Assembly: GCF_040939455.1 (NCBI RefSeq)
Contig: NC_134136.1
Coordinates: 106,194,014 to 106,258,013 of the forward strand
DNA: 64,000 bases
Source of the DNA: Microcebus murinus
Lineage: Eukaryota > Chordata > Mammalia > Primates > Cheirogaleidae
Direction of reading: 5' to 3'
Shown here: one piece after another, positions 26,009-38,763 of the stretch
Numbering within the stretch: position 1 is the first letter of the stretch
Layout: each line of letters opens with the position of its first letter
Program-made: the position numbers and the translations under genes
Notes under the pieces: model-generated
Seen by the model: the letters and a program-made list of their open reading frames with translations, nothing else
Databases searched by the model: none
Told to the model about the DNA's origin: nothing

Positions 26009-26242
26009 TATGCACATCTAGTAGTAACATTCATCGGGTATTGGGCAGGTGAGAGGGGGAGAGAGGGGATGGGTATATTCACACCTAATGGGTGTCCACC
26101 GTCAGGGGATGGACATACTTGAAGCTCTGACTCGGGTGGGGCAAAGGCAATATATGTAACCTAAACATTTGTACCCCCATAATATGCTGAAATAAAAAAA
26201 TAAAATATAAATAAAAACCCAAAACAGCAAAAAAAAAACCCC
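26009..26242 (+). mobile_element. Short 5'-truncated L1 tail (3' UTR), antisense to DMD
   Basis: 234 bp of lemur-type L1 3' UTR: AACATTCATCGGGTATTGG, a G-rich stretch, CACCTAATGGGTGTCC, GCTCTGACTCGGGTGGGGC, CCCCCATAATATGCTGAAAT and an A-rich tail. Imperfect target-site copies flank it: ACAAATTCACTTA (25996-26008) and ACAAATTCTCTAC (26243-26255). It lies about 0.6 kb upstream of exon 52 in the transcript. Confidence 0.85.
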
Positions 26243-26704
26243 ACAAATTCTCTACTTGACTTTTATAATTAGGCAAGTCTGGAAAGCATCAGACCAGATG
26301 TTAGTATTTATACTCCTCTGTATTATAAATAGCTTTGATTTTTGTACCACTTTAAATATAAATACCAAGCAGAATAAAGCCATCAAATTTTTTTTTATTT
26401 ATAGGTAGCAATGTAAATCATTGAGAAACAGGAAATTCCTCCCTTTCTTAGTGTCTATCTATTATTTCTTTCCTCTTAGTCTCTATACCTAAGAGCCAAA
26501 ATCTCAGAGATATTTACAAAGAAATTAGTGAAAAATCAGGCATATCTGCCTGTTCCTGTTCTAAAACTGAGTAATTTTTTTTTAATTGGGAAAAGTAAAC
26601 ATAACATTTACTACTAGTTTATAACTGCTATGTGATAGATGTTTTACTTATGCTTTCTCATTTTTATTCCCATAATAACCACACTAATAACCAAGTCAGA
26701 AGTC

Positions 26705-28255
26705 TGTCTTATTTTTATTTTTATTTTGCCATATTATGGGGGTACAAATATTTAGGTTATATAGATTGCCCTTGCCCCACCCGAGTCAGAGCTTCAAGTG
26801 TGTCCATCCCCCAGATGATCCACACTGCACCCATTAGGTGTGAATATACGCATTCCCTCCTCCCCCTCCCATCTGCCTGACACCTGATGAATGTTACTTA
26901 CTATATGTGCACATAAGTGTTGATGAGTTAATGCCAATTTGATGGTGAGTACATGCGGTGCTTGTTTTTCCATTCTTATGATACTTCACTGAGTAGAGGG
27001 GCTCCAGCTCTATCCAGGATAATACAAGAGGTGATAGATCACCATTGTCTTTTGTGGCTGAGTAGAACTCCATGGTATACACATACCACATTTTATTAAT
27101 CCATTCATGTATTGAAGGACACTTGGGTTGTTTCTACAACTTTCCAATTGTTAATTGTGCTGCATAAACATTTGGGTGCAGATGTCTTTTTTATAAAATG
27201 CATTTGTTCTTTTGGGTAGATGCCCAATAATGGGATTGCTGGATCAAATGGTAGTTCTACTTGTAGTTCTTTGATGTATCTCCATTTTGCTTTCCACAGA
27301 GGTTGTACTGGTTTGCAGTCCCACCAGTAGAGTATGAGTATTCCTATCTCTCCGCATCCACACCAACATTTATTGTTTTGGGATTTTTGATAAAGGCCAT
27401 TCTCACTGGAGTTAAGTGATATCTCATTGTTTTGATTTTCATTTCCCTAATGATTAGAGATGTTGAGCAGTTTTTCATGTTTGTTGATCATTAGTCTGTA
27501 TTCATTAGAAAAATTTCTGTTCATATCCTTTGCCCACTTTTTGATAGGGTTGTTTGATTTTTTCTTGCTGATTTTACTGAGTTCTAAATTGATTCTAGTT
27601 ATCAGCTCATTTTTGGATATGTAGCGTGCAAATATTTTCTCCCATTCTGTAGGTTGTCTGTTTGCTCTTGTGACAGTTTCCTTGGCTGTGCGGAAGCTTT
27701 TTAATTTGATCAGGCCTCATTTATTTATTTTTGTTGTTGCTATGATTGCCTTTGGGGTTTTCTTTATACATTGTTTGCCTAGGCCAATCTCTGTAAGAGT
27801 TTTTTCCACATTTTCTTCTACATTTCTTATAATTTCATGCCTTAGGTTTAACTCTGTTATCCACCATGGGTTGATTTTTTGAGAAGTAAAAGGTGAGGAT
27901 CCCTTTTCAGTCTTCTACATGTGGCTATCCAATTTTCCCAGCACCATTTATTGAATAAGGATTCTTTTCCCCAGTGTATGTTTCTGTCTGCTTTGTCAAA
28001 GATTAGATGGCTATATGAAGATGATTTTATATGTAGGTTCTCAGTTCTTATCCATTGGTCTATGTCTCTGTTCTTATACAAGTACCATGGTCTTTTAGTT
28101 ATTATAGCCTTATAGTATAACTTTAAGTCTGGTAAATTGATGCCTCCCAATTTGTCCTTTTTGCTTAAGATTACTTTTGCTATATGGTGTCTTCTCTGGT
28201 TCCATAAGAAGTGTAGAATTATTTTTTCTAGATATGTGAAATATGACGATCTTTC
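26705..28255 (-). mobile_element. 5'-truncated L1, sense with DMD
   Basis: Read on the minus strand it holds the last third of ORF2 plus the 3' UTR and A-rich tail. The longest open part, 28264-27857, reads [30 protein letters not shown] and [19 protein letters not shown], which are conserved L1 ORF2 C-terminal segments. The open frame is about 130 codons, so this copy is less decayed than the full-length one, but it is only a fragment. Clear target-site copies were not found. Confidence 0.92.
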
Positions 28256-28974
28256 TACTATCACATGAGGCCAAGAAAAGTGGAGAGATGAAATGTGGTA
28301 GATAATAATGTTTATGAAATTTAGTTATCTACTATGCCCTTGGATTCCTATTCATCTTTATAGGGTTTTTGTTTTGGGAAAGGACAAATTTTGATCATTC
28401 TATAGTGTTTCTTTTGTGAAGAGGTAGTGAGATAGACTTTGTAATTTAAACTCAATCCATTTGGTAATATTAAAATAATGGAAAAAACTTATCCAAACAT
28501 TGTACATCTATTTTGAGCACTTTCCCCTCTCTGTATTGAAAAATTGGAGGGGCTAACTTTTAACGAATTTTCCACATTTGTAAGCTGTGATTGCTCAGAA
28601 GAAAAATCCAATTTTCAGGTTTCTAACTTTTATGGTTTCTTTACACAAAAGGGTGTTTGAAAGATGGAACAAATTGCCGAAGACAGCTATTGAAGTAAGT
28701 GGCATAAGTCAGTTGGAGAGTACTGAATAAATTTTAAGTAGGAACCATATATAGTGACAGATTTTATGAAATAATATGTTTTCTAGGGTTAGAATGTTAA
28801 ACTCTGGTCATCTGTGGCATAGCAAGCTGAAAGGTTGCTTTGGAATTGCCTACTCTAAAATGTCTAAATATATTCAATAGATTTTTAAAAATAAACTTAT
28901 CCGGAAACTTCAGATAAAGTCATTTTTCCACCTCAAATTTAATAAAGAACTTTAAATACACATAGCTAACAAAA

Positions 28975-29085
28975 TACACAATATTTTCATTCATTTACTA
29001 ATTCATTTTAATACATACTTTTCAAGTGCTATGTGCCATTCCAAGTGCTATGTATGTAGCAGTGAACAAAAGTATTAGGAATGAT
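28975..29085 (-). repeat. L2 LINE 3'-end fragment
   Basis: AAGTGCTATGTGCCATTCC, AAGTGCTATGTATGTAGC and AGTGAACAAAAGTATTAGG match the inverted L2 tail. The following Alu has inserted next to it. Confidence 0.55.
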
Positions 29086-29108
29086 GTGTAACTGAAATGA
29101 AAAACTGT

Positions 29109-29481
29109 GCTTTTTTTTTTTTGACAGAGTTTCACTCTGTTGCCCAGGGTAGAGTGCTGTGACGTCAGCCTAGCTCACAGCAACCTCAGACTCCTGGGCT
29201 CAAGCAATCCTTCTGCCTCAGCCTCCAGAGTAGCTGGGACTACAGGCATGTGCCACCATGCCTGGCTAATTTTTTCTATATATTTTTAGTTGGCCAATTA
29301 ATTTCTTTCTATTTATAGTAGAGACAGGATCTCGCTCTTGCTCAGGCTGGTTTCAAATTCCTGAACTTCAGTCGGGCGGATTGCTCGAGGTCAGGAGTTC
29401 AAATTCCTGAACTTCAGCAATCCTCCTGCCTCGGCCTCCCAGAGTGCTAGGATTACAAGAGTGAGCCACCGTGCCTGGCCA
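29109..29481 (-). mobile_element. Alu SINE, lemur type, with an internal rearrangement
   Basis: On the minus strand it begins GGCCAGGCACGGTGGCTCAC and ends in a poly-A tail (12 T on the plus strand). The right arm carries GACGTCAGCCTAGCTCACAGC and TTGGCCAATTAATTTCTTTC, typical of lemur Alus. It is longer than the other two copies because of a 46-bp duplication/inversion at 29352-29417. Orientation is sense with DMD. A 7-bp AAAAACT is shared by the two flanks. Confidence 0.95.
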
Positions 29482-31586
29482 AAAACTATTTTTTAATACT
29501 TGGAAATTTGTATATAACAAAGATCACCTTTATTAGGTTATTTTTCTTCATTTTAATATTAATTCACCCTCAAACAATCATATTATTCTTTGCTTCTCAC
29601 TTTTAGATACATTATTCAATGTTTTTTATACTTTTCCCCTTTTTTAGGATTTCAAAGCTCATTTAAGAAGTATTTTGTAAAAGTAACTTGATCAACTTTA
29701 ATCTGAACCTTACCAGGCTCTAAATTAAACATGACCACAATGAACAGCTTTTACTGCTGAAATTAGCAAGCATGTCAATTTAGACTCAAAACAAGCCATT
29801 TTCCTCTCTAATGAACAAAATAGGTCTCAGGGTATTGTGAAACCTGTTCTCTAGTTGGGTGATTCTCTAATTCTGCTGACAGACACATGCTTTGTAAGCA
29901 CCTGAGGAGATTATTAATGACATCCTTTGAAGCAGCCTCCTTAAAAATCTAAGGAGATCCACAACTGCAATACAGCTATGCATTTCCAAAGTATTTCAAA
30001 ACAAAATTGCAACTCTTTATCCCATGCTTTCACCAACACATTCAAAAGTTCATTTAAAAAAAGAAACTAAAATAATAATGTATATTGCTATGGAACTTGT
30101 CAGACACTAATATGCTTTTTTCTTAGTATTAATAGTTTCTCAGTAAGGCAGAATGGGAATGTTATCCTTTGACTTTCTTTCCAGAAATAAAGGAAAGCAT
30201 TTAAATATGGCATACACTTCTGTATTTTTTCATTAAGATGTTATTTTTAAAAAGTTATAAAAACAATGACTGAAAAACCTTCTTGTTAATGAACAGGAGC
30301 ATACAGTGAGAGCAAAGATTATTTTTCTTTTCATTTATAATTTCTTTGACTTGATAAATCAAAGTTTTATAATTCCAGAACTTCTCAAATATATTGACCT
30401 TATCTCTATTCCATCAAGCCACCCACAGATAAGAGAACACCTTAGATCTAATAATTACTCAAACTACTCACCTCCAAAATATCCATCTATGAAATTCAGT
30501 TTTTTGCCCCCAATCTGCGGCCCTTACCAGACGCTACTCTCTCAAACATGCTGTTCCTACTCTTATCTTCACCTTCGTATGACCACTGGTCATCTTCTCT
30601 CATTTAATGTCCTCAGTTTAGCTTTGGTCATACTAAAGAAGAAGAATGCTAATTGTGCTTATTTATTTGCTATGGACTCAGAAATTTAATACATAAATAA
30701 GTGAACAAAACTAAAACTGTTACATGCTTAACTGTATCTAAGCATGATAATTAATTTTGTCTACATGGATTCTATTATTCTGGAAGAAACAAAGCACAGG
30801 AGAAGGAAGGAATCAATGCTACTTCTAAGGAGTCATAAGCCAGCTACTGGGCTTTACAAAAAACAGCTTACCCCTTGGAGATGAGAATTCATCATGGATT
30901 CCACTAGCTGAGCAAAAATGGAGGAAAAAAAGTCTTCAAATACAAAGTGAATCAGAAGTCTTTAATCTTACTAAGTCCCCCCAGAGTTGAGAGAAGTTGT
31001 TATAAATAGCAATCTTATGAAAAAAGAAGTTAAACAGTGAAACTATATATACTATAAGTAGGACATTTTAGGCTTTTAGAAAAAAAATACAATTTGTTAT
31101 TGTATTTGTTAAAAAGGAATTCTACCTAAATAATAATCAAATAGAAATCTCAGTATGTTGAATATTTAGTATTTATATGTCTAAGAAAAAACTTGACAAC
31201 TAAATGTGTTATATTTTCTATATTTTTCTATAAAAAACAACAATATTTATAGAGTCACAATTAGAACAAAAACCCATAATGGTTTTCAATTGTTGTCATT
31301 TTCAGGAAATAAACATGAATTAAGCTTAAATGTAATGATACAGAACCAAAAGCTATTTTATTTACAACCTTGAAAAAGTTAACATTAAAAATTGACAAGA
31401 CAAAATAGTTCATAGCATCATTTCTTGTATGGAAAAATAAGCATTTAAGTTAGATAGGTACTAAACTGTACCCTTTCTAGTAACTTAATGGATTTTATCT
31501 GTGAGGATGTTAATCATTTATCTAGCTTTCAACTACCTTACTGCCTCATTCACCTTCATTCTGCCACCTTCTTGCATTTGGCGGCC

Positions 31587-31703
31587 TCTCCAAATAGATT
31601 GGCTAAATCCAAAGTCACCCTTATTGCCTTCCATTTCCTCACTTCTCCAAATAGATTGGCTAAATCCAAAGTCACCCTTATTGCCTTCCATTTCCTCACT
31701 TCT
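31587..31703. repeat. 57-bp perfect tandem duplication
   Basis: Two copies of a 57-bp unit (31587-31643 and 31644-31700) match at every base, plus three bases of a third. The unit starts TCTCCAAATAGATTGGC and ends CCATTTCCTCACT. The period is a multiple of three, so a 108-codon plus-strand frame (31488-31814) stays open through it and repeats the peptide SPNRLAKSKVTLIAFHFLT; I see no reason to call that frame a gene. Confidence 0.97.
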
Positions 31704-31859
31704 TATTTACATTTTAAACTGTCTTGGATAGTTTTCTACTTGGTATACCTTCCCTACTTTTTCTCTGAATGTTCTACCAGTACCTCCATTGGTAACTTCA
31801 TAAACACCTGCTAACTGTGGTTATTCTTTTTTTCTTTATTCACTGAAGAAATATTCTTT

Positions 31860-32445
31860 TAAATGCATTTTTTAATATAATTTCAGACTTGCAGATTTGC
31901 AAAATGGTCAAGGAACTTCCATGTACCTTTCACCCACATTCACCAATTGTTAACATTTTGCCACTTTTTATTGATCCTTTTCATTTTATTTTTCCCTGAG
32001 TATTTGTGTGTGTCTGCGTGTGTGTGTGTGTGTGTGTGTGTATGTAATGTTATATACATTATTTTTCTGAACAAGTTGAAAATAATTTGTAGATATCATG
32101 CACCTTTACCCTTAAGTACTTTAGTATTTATTTCTTAAGAGGAAAGATATTCTCTTCAATAACCTCAGTTCAATATCAAAGTTAGGAAATTTAACATGGT
32201 TTTAGTAGTATAATTGTATCCACACTCTTTATTCACAGTATGACAATTACCCCATTAATGACCTTTATAGCTCCATTTTCATTTCCTGGTCCAGACTGAT
32301 GCATTGCATTTAGTTGTCATATCTCTTTAGTCTCTTTTAACCTGAAATAGTCGTTTGACTTTCTTTGAACTTTATAACATTGATAGTTTTGAAGAATAGA
32401 AGCTAGGTATTTTATAGAATGTCCCCCAAGTTGAATTTCAGCAAA
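31860..32445. mobile_element. Old L1M-type LINE fragment
   Basis: CACCCACATTCACCAATTG, AACATTTTGCCACTTTTT, AGATATCATGCACCTTTACC, TGCATTGCATTTAGTTGTC and CATATCTCTTTAGTCTC follow a well-known mammalian L1M segment. A TG microsatellite has grown at 32010-32042. Orientation was not settled. Confidence 0.6.
32006..32044. repeat. (TG)n microsatellite
   Basis: A TGTGTG run with one TCTGCG interruption near its start; about 12 uninterrupted units. Confidence 0.95.
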
Positions 32446-32449
32446 TAAT

Positions 32450-32715
32450 CTATAGTACTTCTGTTATGCCAGACAGTGAGCTAGGAACAGGGAATGTGGC
32501 AGTGAAGGAGAAAAAATTCCTATTCTCAAAGAGAAAACCAACTAGTAGTGAGGACAGGCAGTAAATAAAGAATTATAATAACCTGAGGTACGTATTACGG
32601 TAGAGGAAGCATGGGAAGTTATCAAAGCATATGGAAGAGATATTGAATCAAATTTAGGTATCAAAGAGGGTCTTTGGAGGAATTCAGCTTAAGTATTCTT
32701 CAGCTTTTCTCTGTC
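32450..32715 (-). repeat. L2 LINE fragment
   Basis: TATGCCAGACAGTGAGCTAGG, CAGTGAAGGAGAAAAAATTCC, CAGTAAATAAAGAATTATAA and AGAGGGTCTTTGGAGGAAT follow the inverted L2 order. Confidence 0.6.
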
Positions 32716-32837
32716 TAAATTATATAAAACTGTTCTAAATATCACTGCTGCTAACACCCACTGTGGTGACCAAGAGAACATGCTAGCCTTTAACTACTGG
32801 GACCTAATTGACTGAGGATCTCAGTTGCAGCATTTTG

Positions 32838-33160
<323 letters not shown>

Positions 33161-34769
33161 AGTTGCAGCATTTTGAAATCCATCATTGCATTGCACTGAA
33201 GTCAAGCTTCCCATGGATTGCTCCTCACCAATGACAGAATGTGGTAGGGATAATAAGGAAGAATCTTTCTTGGAAGACACAGGACTCCTTCAGCTGACTC
33301 TGGCTCAATGACTCCCCAGTAACTTTGCTGTTTTTAGACTGGACAGCACACTAGGATGCTTATACCCAACCTTTTATTCCTCTTTCCTTGGTTTGGAGTC
33401 AGATTTGCATCTGTGCCTAATGGTTCTCCATCTTCCCTGGCTTCCTCTCTGGTTTCTTTCATATATTTATAGATATTTCCTCTAATAAAATATTTTCCAA
33501 TTTTATCTTGTCTTGGTACATTTAATCTCAGGCCCTAAATAATATATCCACTTTTGCCCTTCTAGACCCTAAACCTCTCATCAACTTCTCAGGTCCACAT
33601 AGCGATTCCATGACATTACCACCTGGATATATAACTCTCAATTATTGGACATTGGTCACACAGGTCTCCTTATGCTGCCCAGGGGTTGACCTCTTAAGAT
33701 TCAATTCAAACAAATATGCATTTTTTAATTACCTCTATTTAGAAACCACTGCTCTTTAAAAAGGGGATGGGGGGCAGGCATGACTGCTATTTTCAATGAG
33801 CCCAGAATTTAATTTTAGGAAAAGAAGAATATTTAGATATATTACATGGTAATAGTGGGTTCCATTGAACCACATGTAGCTCAAAAATTTTAGTATATCA
33901 AAGCAAGCCACCAGGAATCTTTTACATTAATATAATAACAACTACTAGTATTGCTGGAAGACATGTCAAAAGGATCTTTTAGGCAAGTTTTCAGTCTATG
34001 GAATATAGCAAAGTTAAGACACAAACTATTCTAATATCTCTGAGTGAGAAGTGCCCTGGGTAGGCAGAGACCTCAGTCAGGGCCAACTTCATAAATGTGC
34101 AACTTGTGCAGTTAGTTGCACAAGGCTCTGCATTAGAAAAGCCTCATGCTTGGTTTAATGCTTTGCTCTTGCCATTGTGAAATTCTTAATTTTCTTAACA
34201 GAATGGCTCTGCATTTTCATTTATCAATGGGCCTGACAAATTATTTACCCAATCTTGACCTTAACCTTGAGGTTAGCAGAGAATAAAAGTTGTATATCTT
34301 GGCCGAAACACTGATTAATTGTTGATGGAGAAGAATATATATGAACATAAATTATGATATCAATCAAATACCTCTTGCTTTGTTCCTGGTAATGTATTCC
34401 AAATTTCTGGAAGGAGCAATCATGAAAATAAAGAAATATATTTGAGGGGAAATGTCTTTTCTGGCTTTAGGTAAAAAAAGAACAGGACTGTTGCCAGTGC
34501 TTCCGAGGTGGGACCCCTCTCAGTACCAATGGTTATTGGAAAACCAAAGTCACTGTGATTGTAGGAGAAATTAAGTGGGAAAATTATAAAGAAAGTGGTG
34601 AATCATCTGAGGAAAGAATTGGGGGTGAAAGGGGGAACCTGTGGTTCTCACAACAATCATAGCTGCTGAAATCTCAAATACAATTTCCAGGTTTAGCTGA
34701 GTATTAGGTGTTTCCAAGGCTAGGATGAGAAATAACTGATAATTTGCTCCACACACATTTACAAAACTG

Positions 34770-34870
34770 CAACTATTTGCCAAGAACTTGTCTTATACAT
34801 GAAGAGAAATAAAATTTATTTTCTTTCCTCAAAGAACTCATAACCTAGCAAAAATAAAGACTCATAAACA
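34770..34870 (-). repeat. L2 LINE tail fragment
   Basis: ACTATTTGCCAAGAACTTG, CCTCAAAGAACTCATAACC and AAAATAAAGACTCATAAAC follow the inverted L2 tail. Confidence 0.5.
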
Positions 34871-34966
34871 ACTAATACAATGGAAAATACTACTACCAAC
34901 AATACTACTACTAACTACTACCAATAATAGTTGTTTCTTGTGCAAATATAATGTACCAACAGTCTA

Positions 34967-35225
34967 TCATAGCATAGTGGTTAAAAGAATGGATTCTAGA
35001 TCTAGGCTGCCTGGGTTTAAATCTTGTCTGCCACTGATTAGGTTTATCATTTTCGGCAACTTCCCTAACTGCTTTCTGCCTCGTTTATTTTCAGCACTGT
35101 AAAATGTGATAATGAGAGTATCTACCTCTTACGTTTGTTATGAGAATTAATAGGATTAATAATTAGGGTAAGCTGCTTGGAACATTTTCTATTTCATAGT
35201 AAGAACTCTAAAAGTTTTAAATAAA
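34967..35225 (+). repeat. MIR SINE, nearly full length
   Basis: CATAGCATAGTGGTTAAAAG, GCTGCCTGGGTTTAAATC, TTGTCTGCCACTGATTAGG and TTTTCAGCACTGTAAAATG cover head to tail. The A/B-box-like head of the tRNA ancestor is still readable. Confidence 0.9.
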
Positions 35226-35234
35226 AACTATTAA

Positions 35235-35400
35235 TCAATTTAATTCTCATAATACTCTGAGGTAGGTACTATTATCATCCCCATTTTACACATGCAGAAA
35301 ATGAAAGAAGAAGAAGTTAAGCAATTTGTCTAGGATCACATGTTAATACACGGCGGAACTTCCAACACAGGCAATTTGGCCCACACTTAAGAGTTATTGT
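35235..35400 (-). repeat. MIR SINE
   Basis: CTCTGAGGTAGGTACTATT, CCCCATTTTACACATGCAG and GGATCACATGTTAATACAC are inverted MIR motifs. It sits tail to tail with the MIR just before it. Confidence 0.8.
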
Positions 35401-35869
35401 ATAGTATGATTTAATCACAACATACTTACGGTATAGCATAATATAGTATAGCTATAGTATAGTATTAATATGAAATAATTATAATACAGGAGTGATTAAA
35501 CGGGACAGTAACATGAAATGGGAATAATAAAGGGGAAAACAATTATTTTATTCAATAACTGATTATACACTGAAGTAGGCAGGGTTCTTGCAACATACAA
35601 ATGGTTCATTCAAACTGGGATGGAAAGACTTTTCTCCCCAAAGCCTGAGGGGAGGGTGAAGTTAGTAGAACCTGAGAAGTAGCTTCCAGGAGACGACTTG
35701 TAGGCAGGAACTTGGGCTGCCAGTAAAACCGGCTAGGCATCCCTTGACTCTCTCCTCCTCACCACCATCTGCTGGTGCTTCCCAATAGAAAGACCCAGCC
35801 AATGGACAAGCAAATCCATTGTTGCTACTCATATGGGTCAGTCTCCCAGGGTAGAAGAGGAAGTTAGAG

Positions 35870-36260
35870 AGTGGATCTGCAAAAGTATCAAAGTGAATGG
35901 CAATGATGGTAACAAGTACTAAAAGGAATCAGTGAAGGGAGTGCCCACATATTGAAATTCTCAGGAAAGACTTTGTATAAGGGATGGCACTGTAGCTGAA
36001 CCTTGGAAGATTTGATTTGACTAGGCAGTTTGAAGAGGGCATTATAAAGGACAGAAAGGCATAAACAAATGCATGGAAATGAAATGTCTCAAATGGAGTC
36101 TAGGATTCTTTGAATATAATGGGAAATAAGCTTGGATAGGCATAGTGGAACCAGTATATAATCAGCTTTTTAAAAATCAATTTGAGGTGTTGGGATTTTA
36201 TTACCAGAACTGGGAAACAGTAAACTCTGGAAAAACTGAAGCTATAAGAGGAAAGCTTTT
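35870..36260 (-). repeat. L2 LINE fragment
   Basis: GGAAAGACTTTGTATAAGGG, CTGAACCTTGGAAGATTTG, GGACAGAAAGGCATAAAC and TTGGGATTTTATTACCAG follow the inverted L2 ORF2 end. Confidence 0.6.
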
Positions 36261-36702
36261 AGTAATCCTGTGCCTTTGTACACCTTGTTTTTTCTGGCTG
36301 AGATACCTTCCTCACTTGTTGGTACACTCCTAGAAATATAATAAAGGGATACCCATTCATGAAAGTGTTAATTGACCAAAAGACTGGATACAATAAAGGA
36401 AATAGATCCACATTCTCTGTTTCAAGCAGTGTTTATCATTATTATAAAAAAGTCACTAATCATTTGGCTAACTTTAAAATGAAAAATAAAATAGATATTT
36501 AAGAAATTGTTATTAGCTATTCAAACTCACAAAAACAATGAGTCAGTCCATGACAGTTATTTCTCTGTTTCTGTGTAATTATATTTTTGTTTATTGATAT
36601 ATTGAGGGGCTTAAATATATATCTTAAGCCTACCAAATTTGATGTCTTCCTTGAAATACTATTACATGAAACTAATCTACTATAGTGTATTATTTTTATA
36701 TA

Positions 36703-37621
36703 TTTACTTATTTTTATTTCAGAGTATTATAGGGGTACAAATGCTTTGGTTACATGAATTGCCTTTGCACCACCTGAGTCAGTGCTACAAATGCGCCCAT
36801 CCCCCAGATAGTGCACACCACATCCGTTAGGTGTAAATTTACCCATTCTCTCCTCCACCATTCTACCTGCCCAATACGCTATGAATGTTACTTTCCATAT
36901 GTGCACATAAGTGTTGATTGATTTGTACCAATTTAATGTTGAGTACATGTTGTGTTTGTTTTTCCATTCTTTGATACTTCACTTAAGAGAATGGGCTCCA
37001 GCTCCATCCAGGATAAAACAATAAGTAGTTCACCAATTCTTTTATGGCTGAATAGTACTCCATGGTATACATAATACCAAATTTTATTAATCCCCTCATG
37101 TATTGATGGGCACTTGGGTTGTTTCCACATCTTTGCAATTGTCAATTGTGCTGCTATAAACATTTGAGTACAGGTGTCTTTTTTTATAGAATGTCTTTTA
37201 TTACTTTGGGTTGATACCCAGGAGTGGGATTACTGCATCAAATGATAGTTCTACTTTTAGTTCTTTGAGGTATCTCCATACTATTTTGCATAAAGGTTGT
37301 ACTAGTTTGCAATCCCACCAGCAGTGTTTGAGCGTTCCCATCTCTCTGCATCCATACCAACATTTATTGTTTTGGGACTTTTTGATAAAAGGCCATTCTC
37401 ACTGAAGATAACTGATATCTCATTATGGTTTTGATTTGCATTTTCCTGATCATTAGAGATGTTGAGAATTTTTTCATATTTTTTTGGCCATTAATCTATC
37501 TGTTTTTGACAAGTTTCTGTTCACGTACTTTGCCCACTTTTTAATGGGGTTGTTTGATTTTTTCTTGCTGATTTTCCTGAGTTCTCTATAGATTCTAGTT
37601 ATCAGCCCTTTATTGGATGTG
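36703..37621 (-). mobile_element. 5'-truncated L1, sense with DMD
   Basis: The minus strand holds the end of ORF2 and the lemur-type 3' UTR (AGGTAGAATGGTGGAGGAG, TTACACCTAACGGATGTGG). Near target-site copies TTATTTTTATATA (36690-36702) and TTATTTTTGAATA (37622-37634), 11 of 13 equal. Frame broken in several places. Confidence 0.9.
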
Positions 37622-38763
37622 TTATTTTTGAATAAATGATTTCCCTTTGTTGAAAAAGAGATTAAGATTGTCCTTTCCAAGCTATTCTATCACAGGAAAG
37701 TTAAGGGATTTATTTACTTGTCATTTCACAAAACCCTTAACATGCAAAAATGAAAACTCCTTTCAGTTACACAAGCCAGTAAGTAAATAATGAGGACTAA
37801 ATTGGGGATCTTGAAATACAATTTCAAAGTCAAGAAGAAAGAAGAATTTTAGACTACAATTTATCGATAATGATTTGTAAATAAATATATTTCTAAACTG
37901 ATACAAAGGGCGCTGATATTTTTAGCTGTTCAACATTAGATCTATTAGAGTCTACATTGTTCACATTTCTTGAAACCTTATTGTTCTGTAAATTTAGCAT
38001 ATTAACAAAGAATAACTGGGACAGTTTAAAGACCAGTTTTTCTCATGTGCATCACATTTGCAAGCTTTTGATATTATGACCTAATCACATAAGTGATATA
38101 ATTTTCTCTATATATACATTTTAGAAAAAAAGGAAAAATGAAGCAACTACAGGCCTACATCAGAGATATTTCAGATTCTCTTCCAAACCACTGAAATGTA
38201 GTATCGCAATAAAGTGATTCTCACGAATTCATTTTCCCCATGCATATAATAGTTATGTTTACCCTATGCTGTAGTCTATTAAATGTGTAATAGCATATCT
38301 CTAAAAAAATATACATGTGTTAACTAAAAAGTACTTTATGGCTAAAAAGTACTAACGATCATCTGAGCCTTCCATGAGTTGCCATCTTTTTGCTGGTGAA
38401 GGGTCTTGCCTTGATCTTAATGGTTGCTGATTGATCAGGGTACAGGGTGGTGATGGCAGAAGGTTGGAGTGGCTATGGCAATTTCTTAAAATAAGACAAT
38501 GATGTCTGTGGCATTGATTATTTATTTCACAAAAAGATTTCTCTATAGCTTGTGATGCTGTTTGATAGCATTTTACCCAGAGTAGAACTTTCTTCAAAAT
38601 TAGAGTCAATCTTCTCAAAACCTGCTATCACATTATGAAATATGTTTATGGAATATTCCAAATCCTTTGTTGTCATTTCAACAATGTTCACAGCATCTTC
38701 ACCAAAAGTAGATTCCATATTAAGAAAACACTTTGCTCATCCCTAAGAAGTAACTCCTCACTT

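Noticed and set aside
30306..30689. 127-codon plus-strand ORF
   Set aside because: No recognisable domain, antisense to DMD, AT-rich composition and no splice or promoter context. Best read as chance.
31488..31814. 108-codon ORF with a repeated 19-residue peptide
   Set aside because: The repeat is the 57-bp tandem duplication. No domain, and the length divisible by three is enough to keep the frame open.
34060..34270. Possible old interspersed repeat (GGCTCTGCATTAGAAAAGCC, GGGCCTGACAAATTATTTAC)
   Set aside because: The wording feels familiar as an old mammalian repeat, but I cannot name or delimit it, so it is not listed as a feature.
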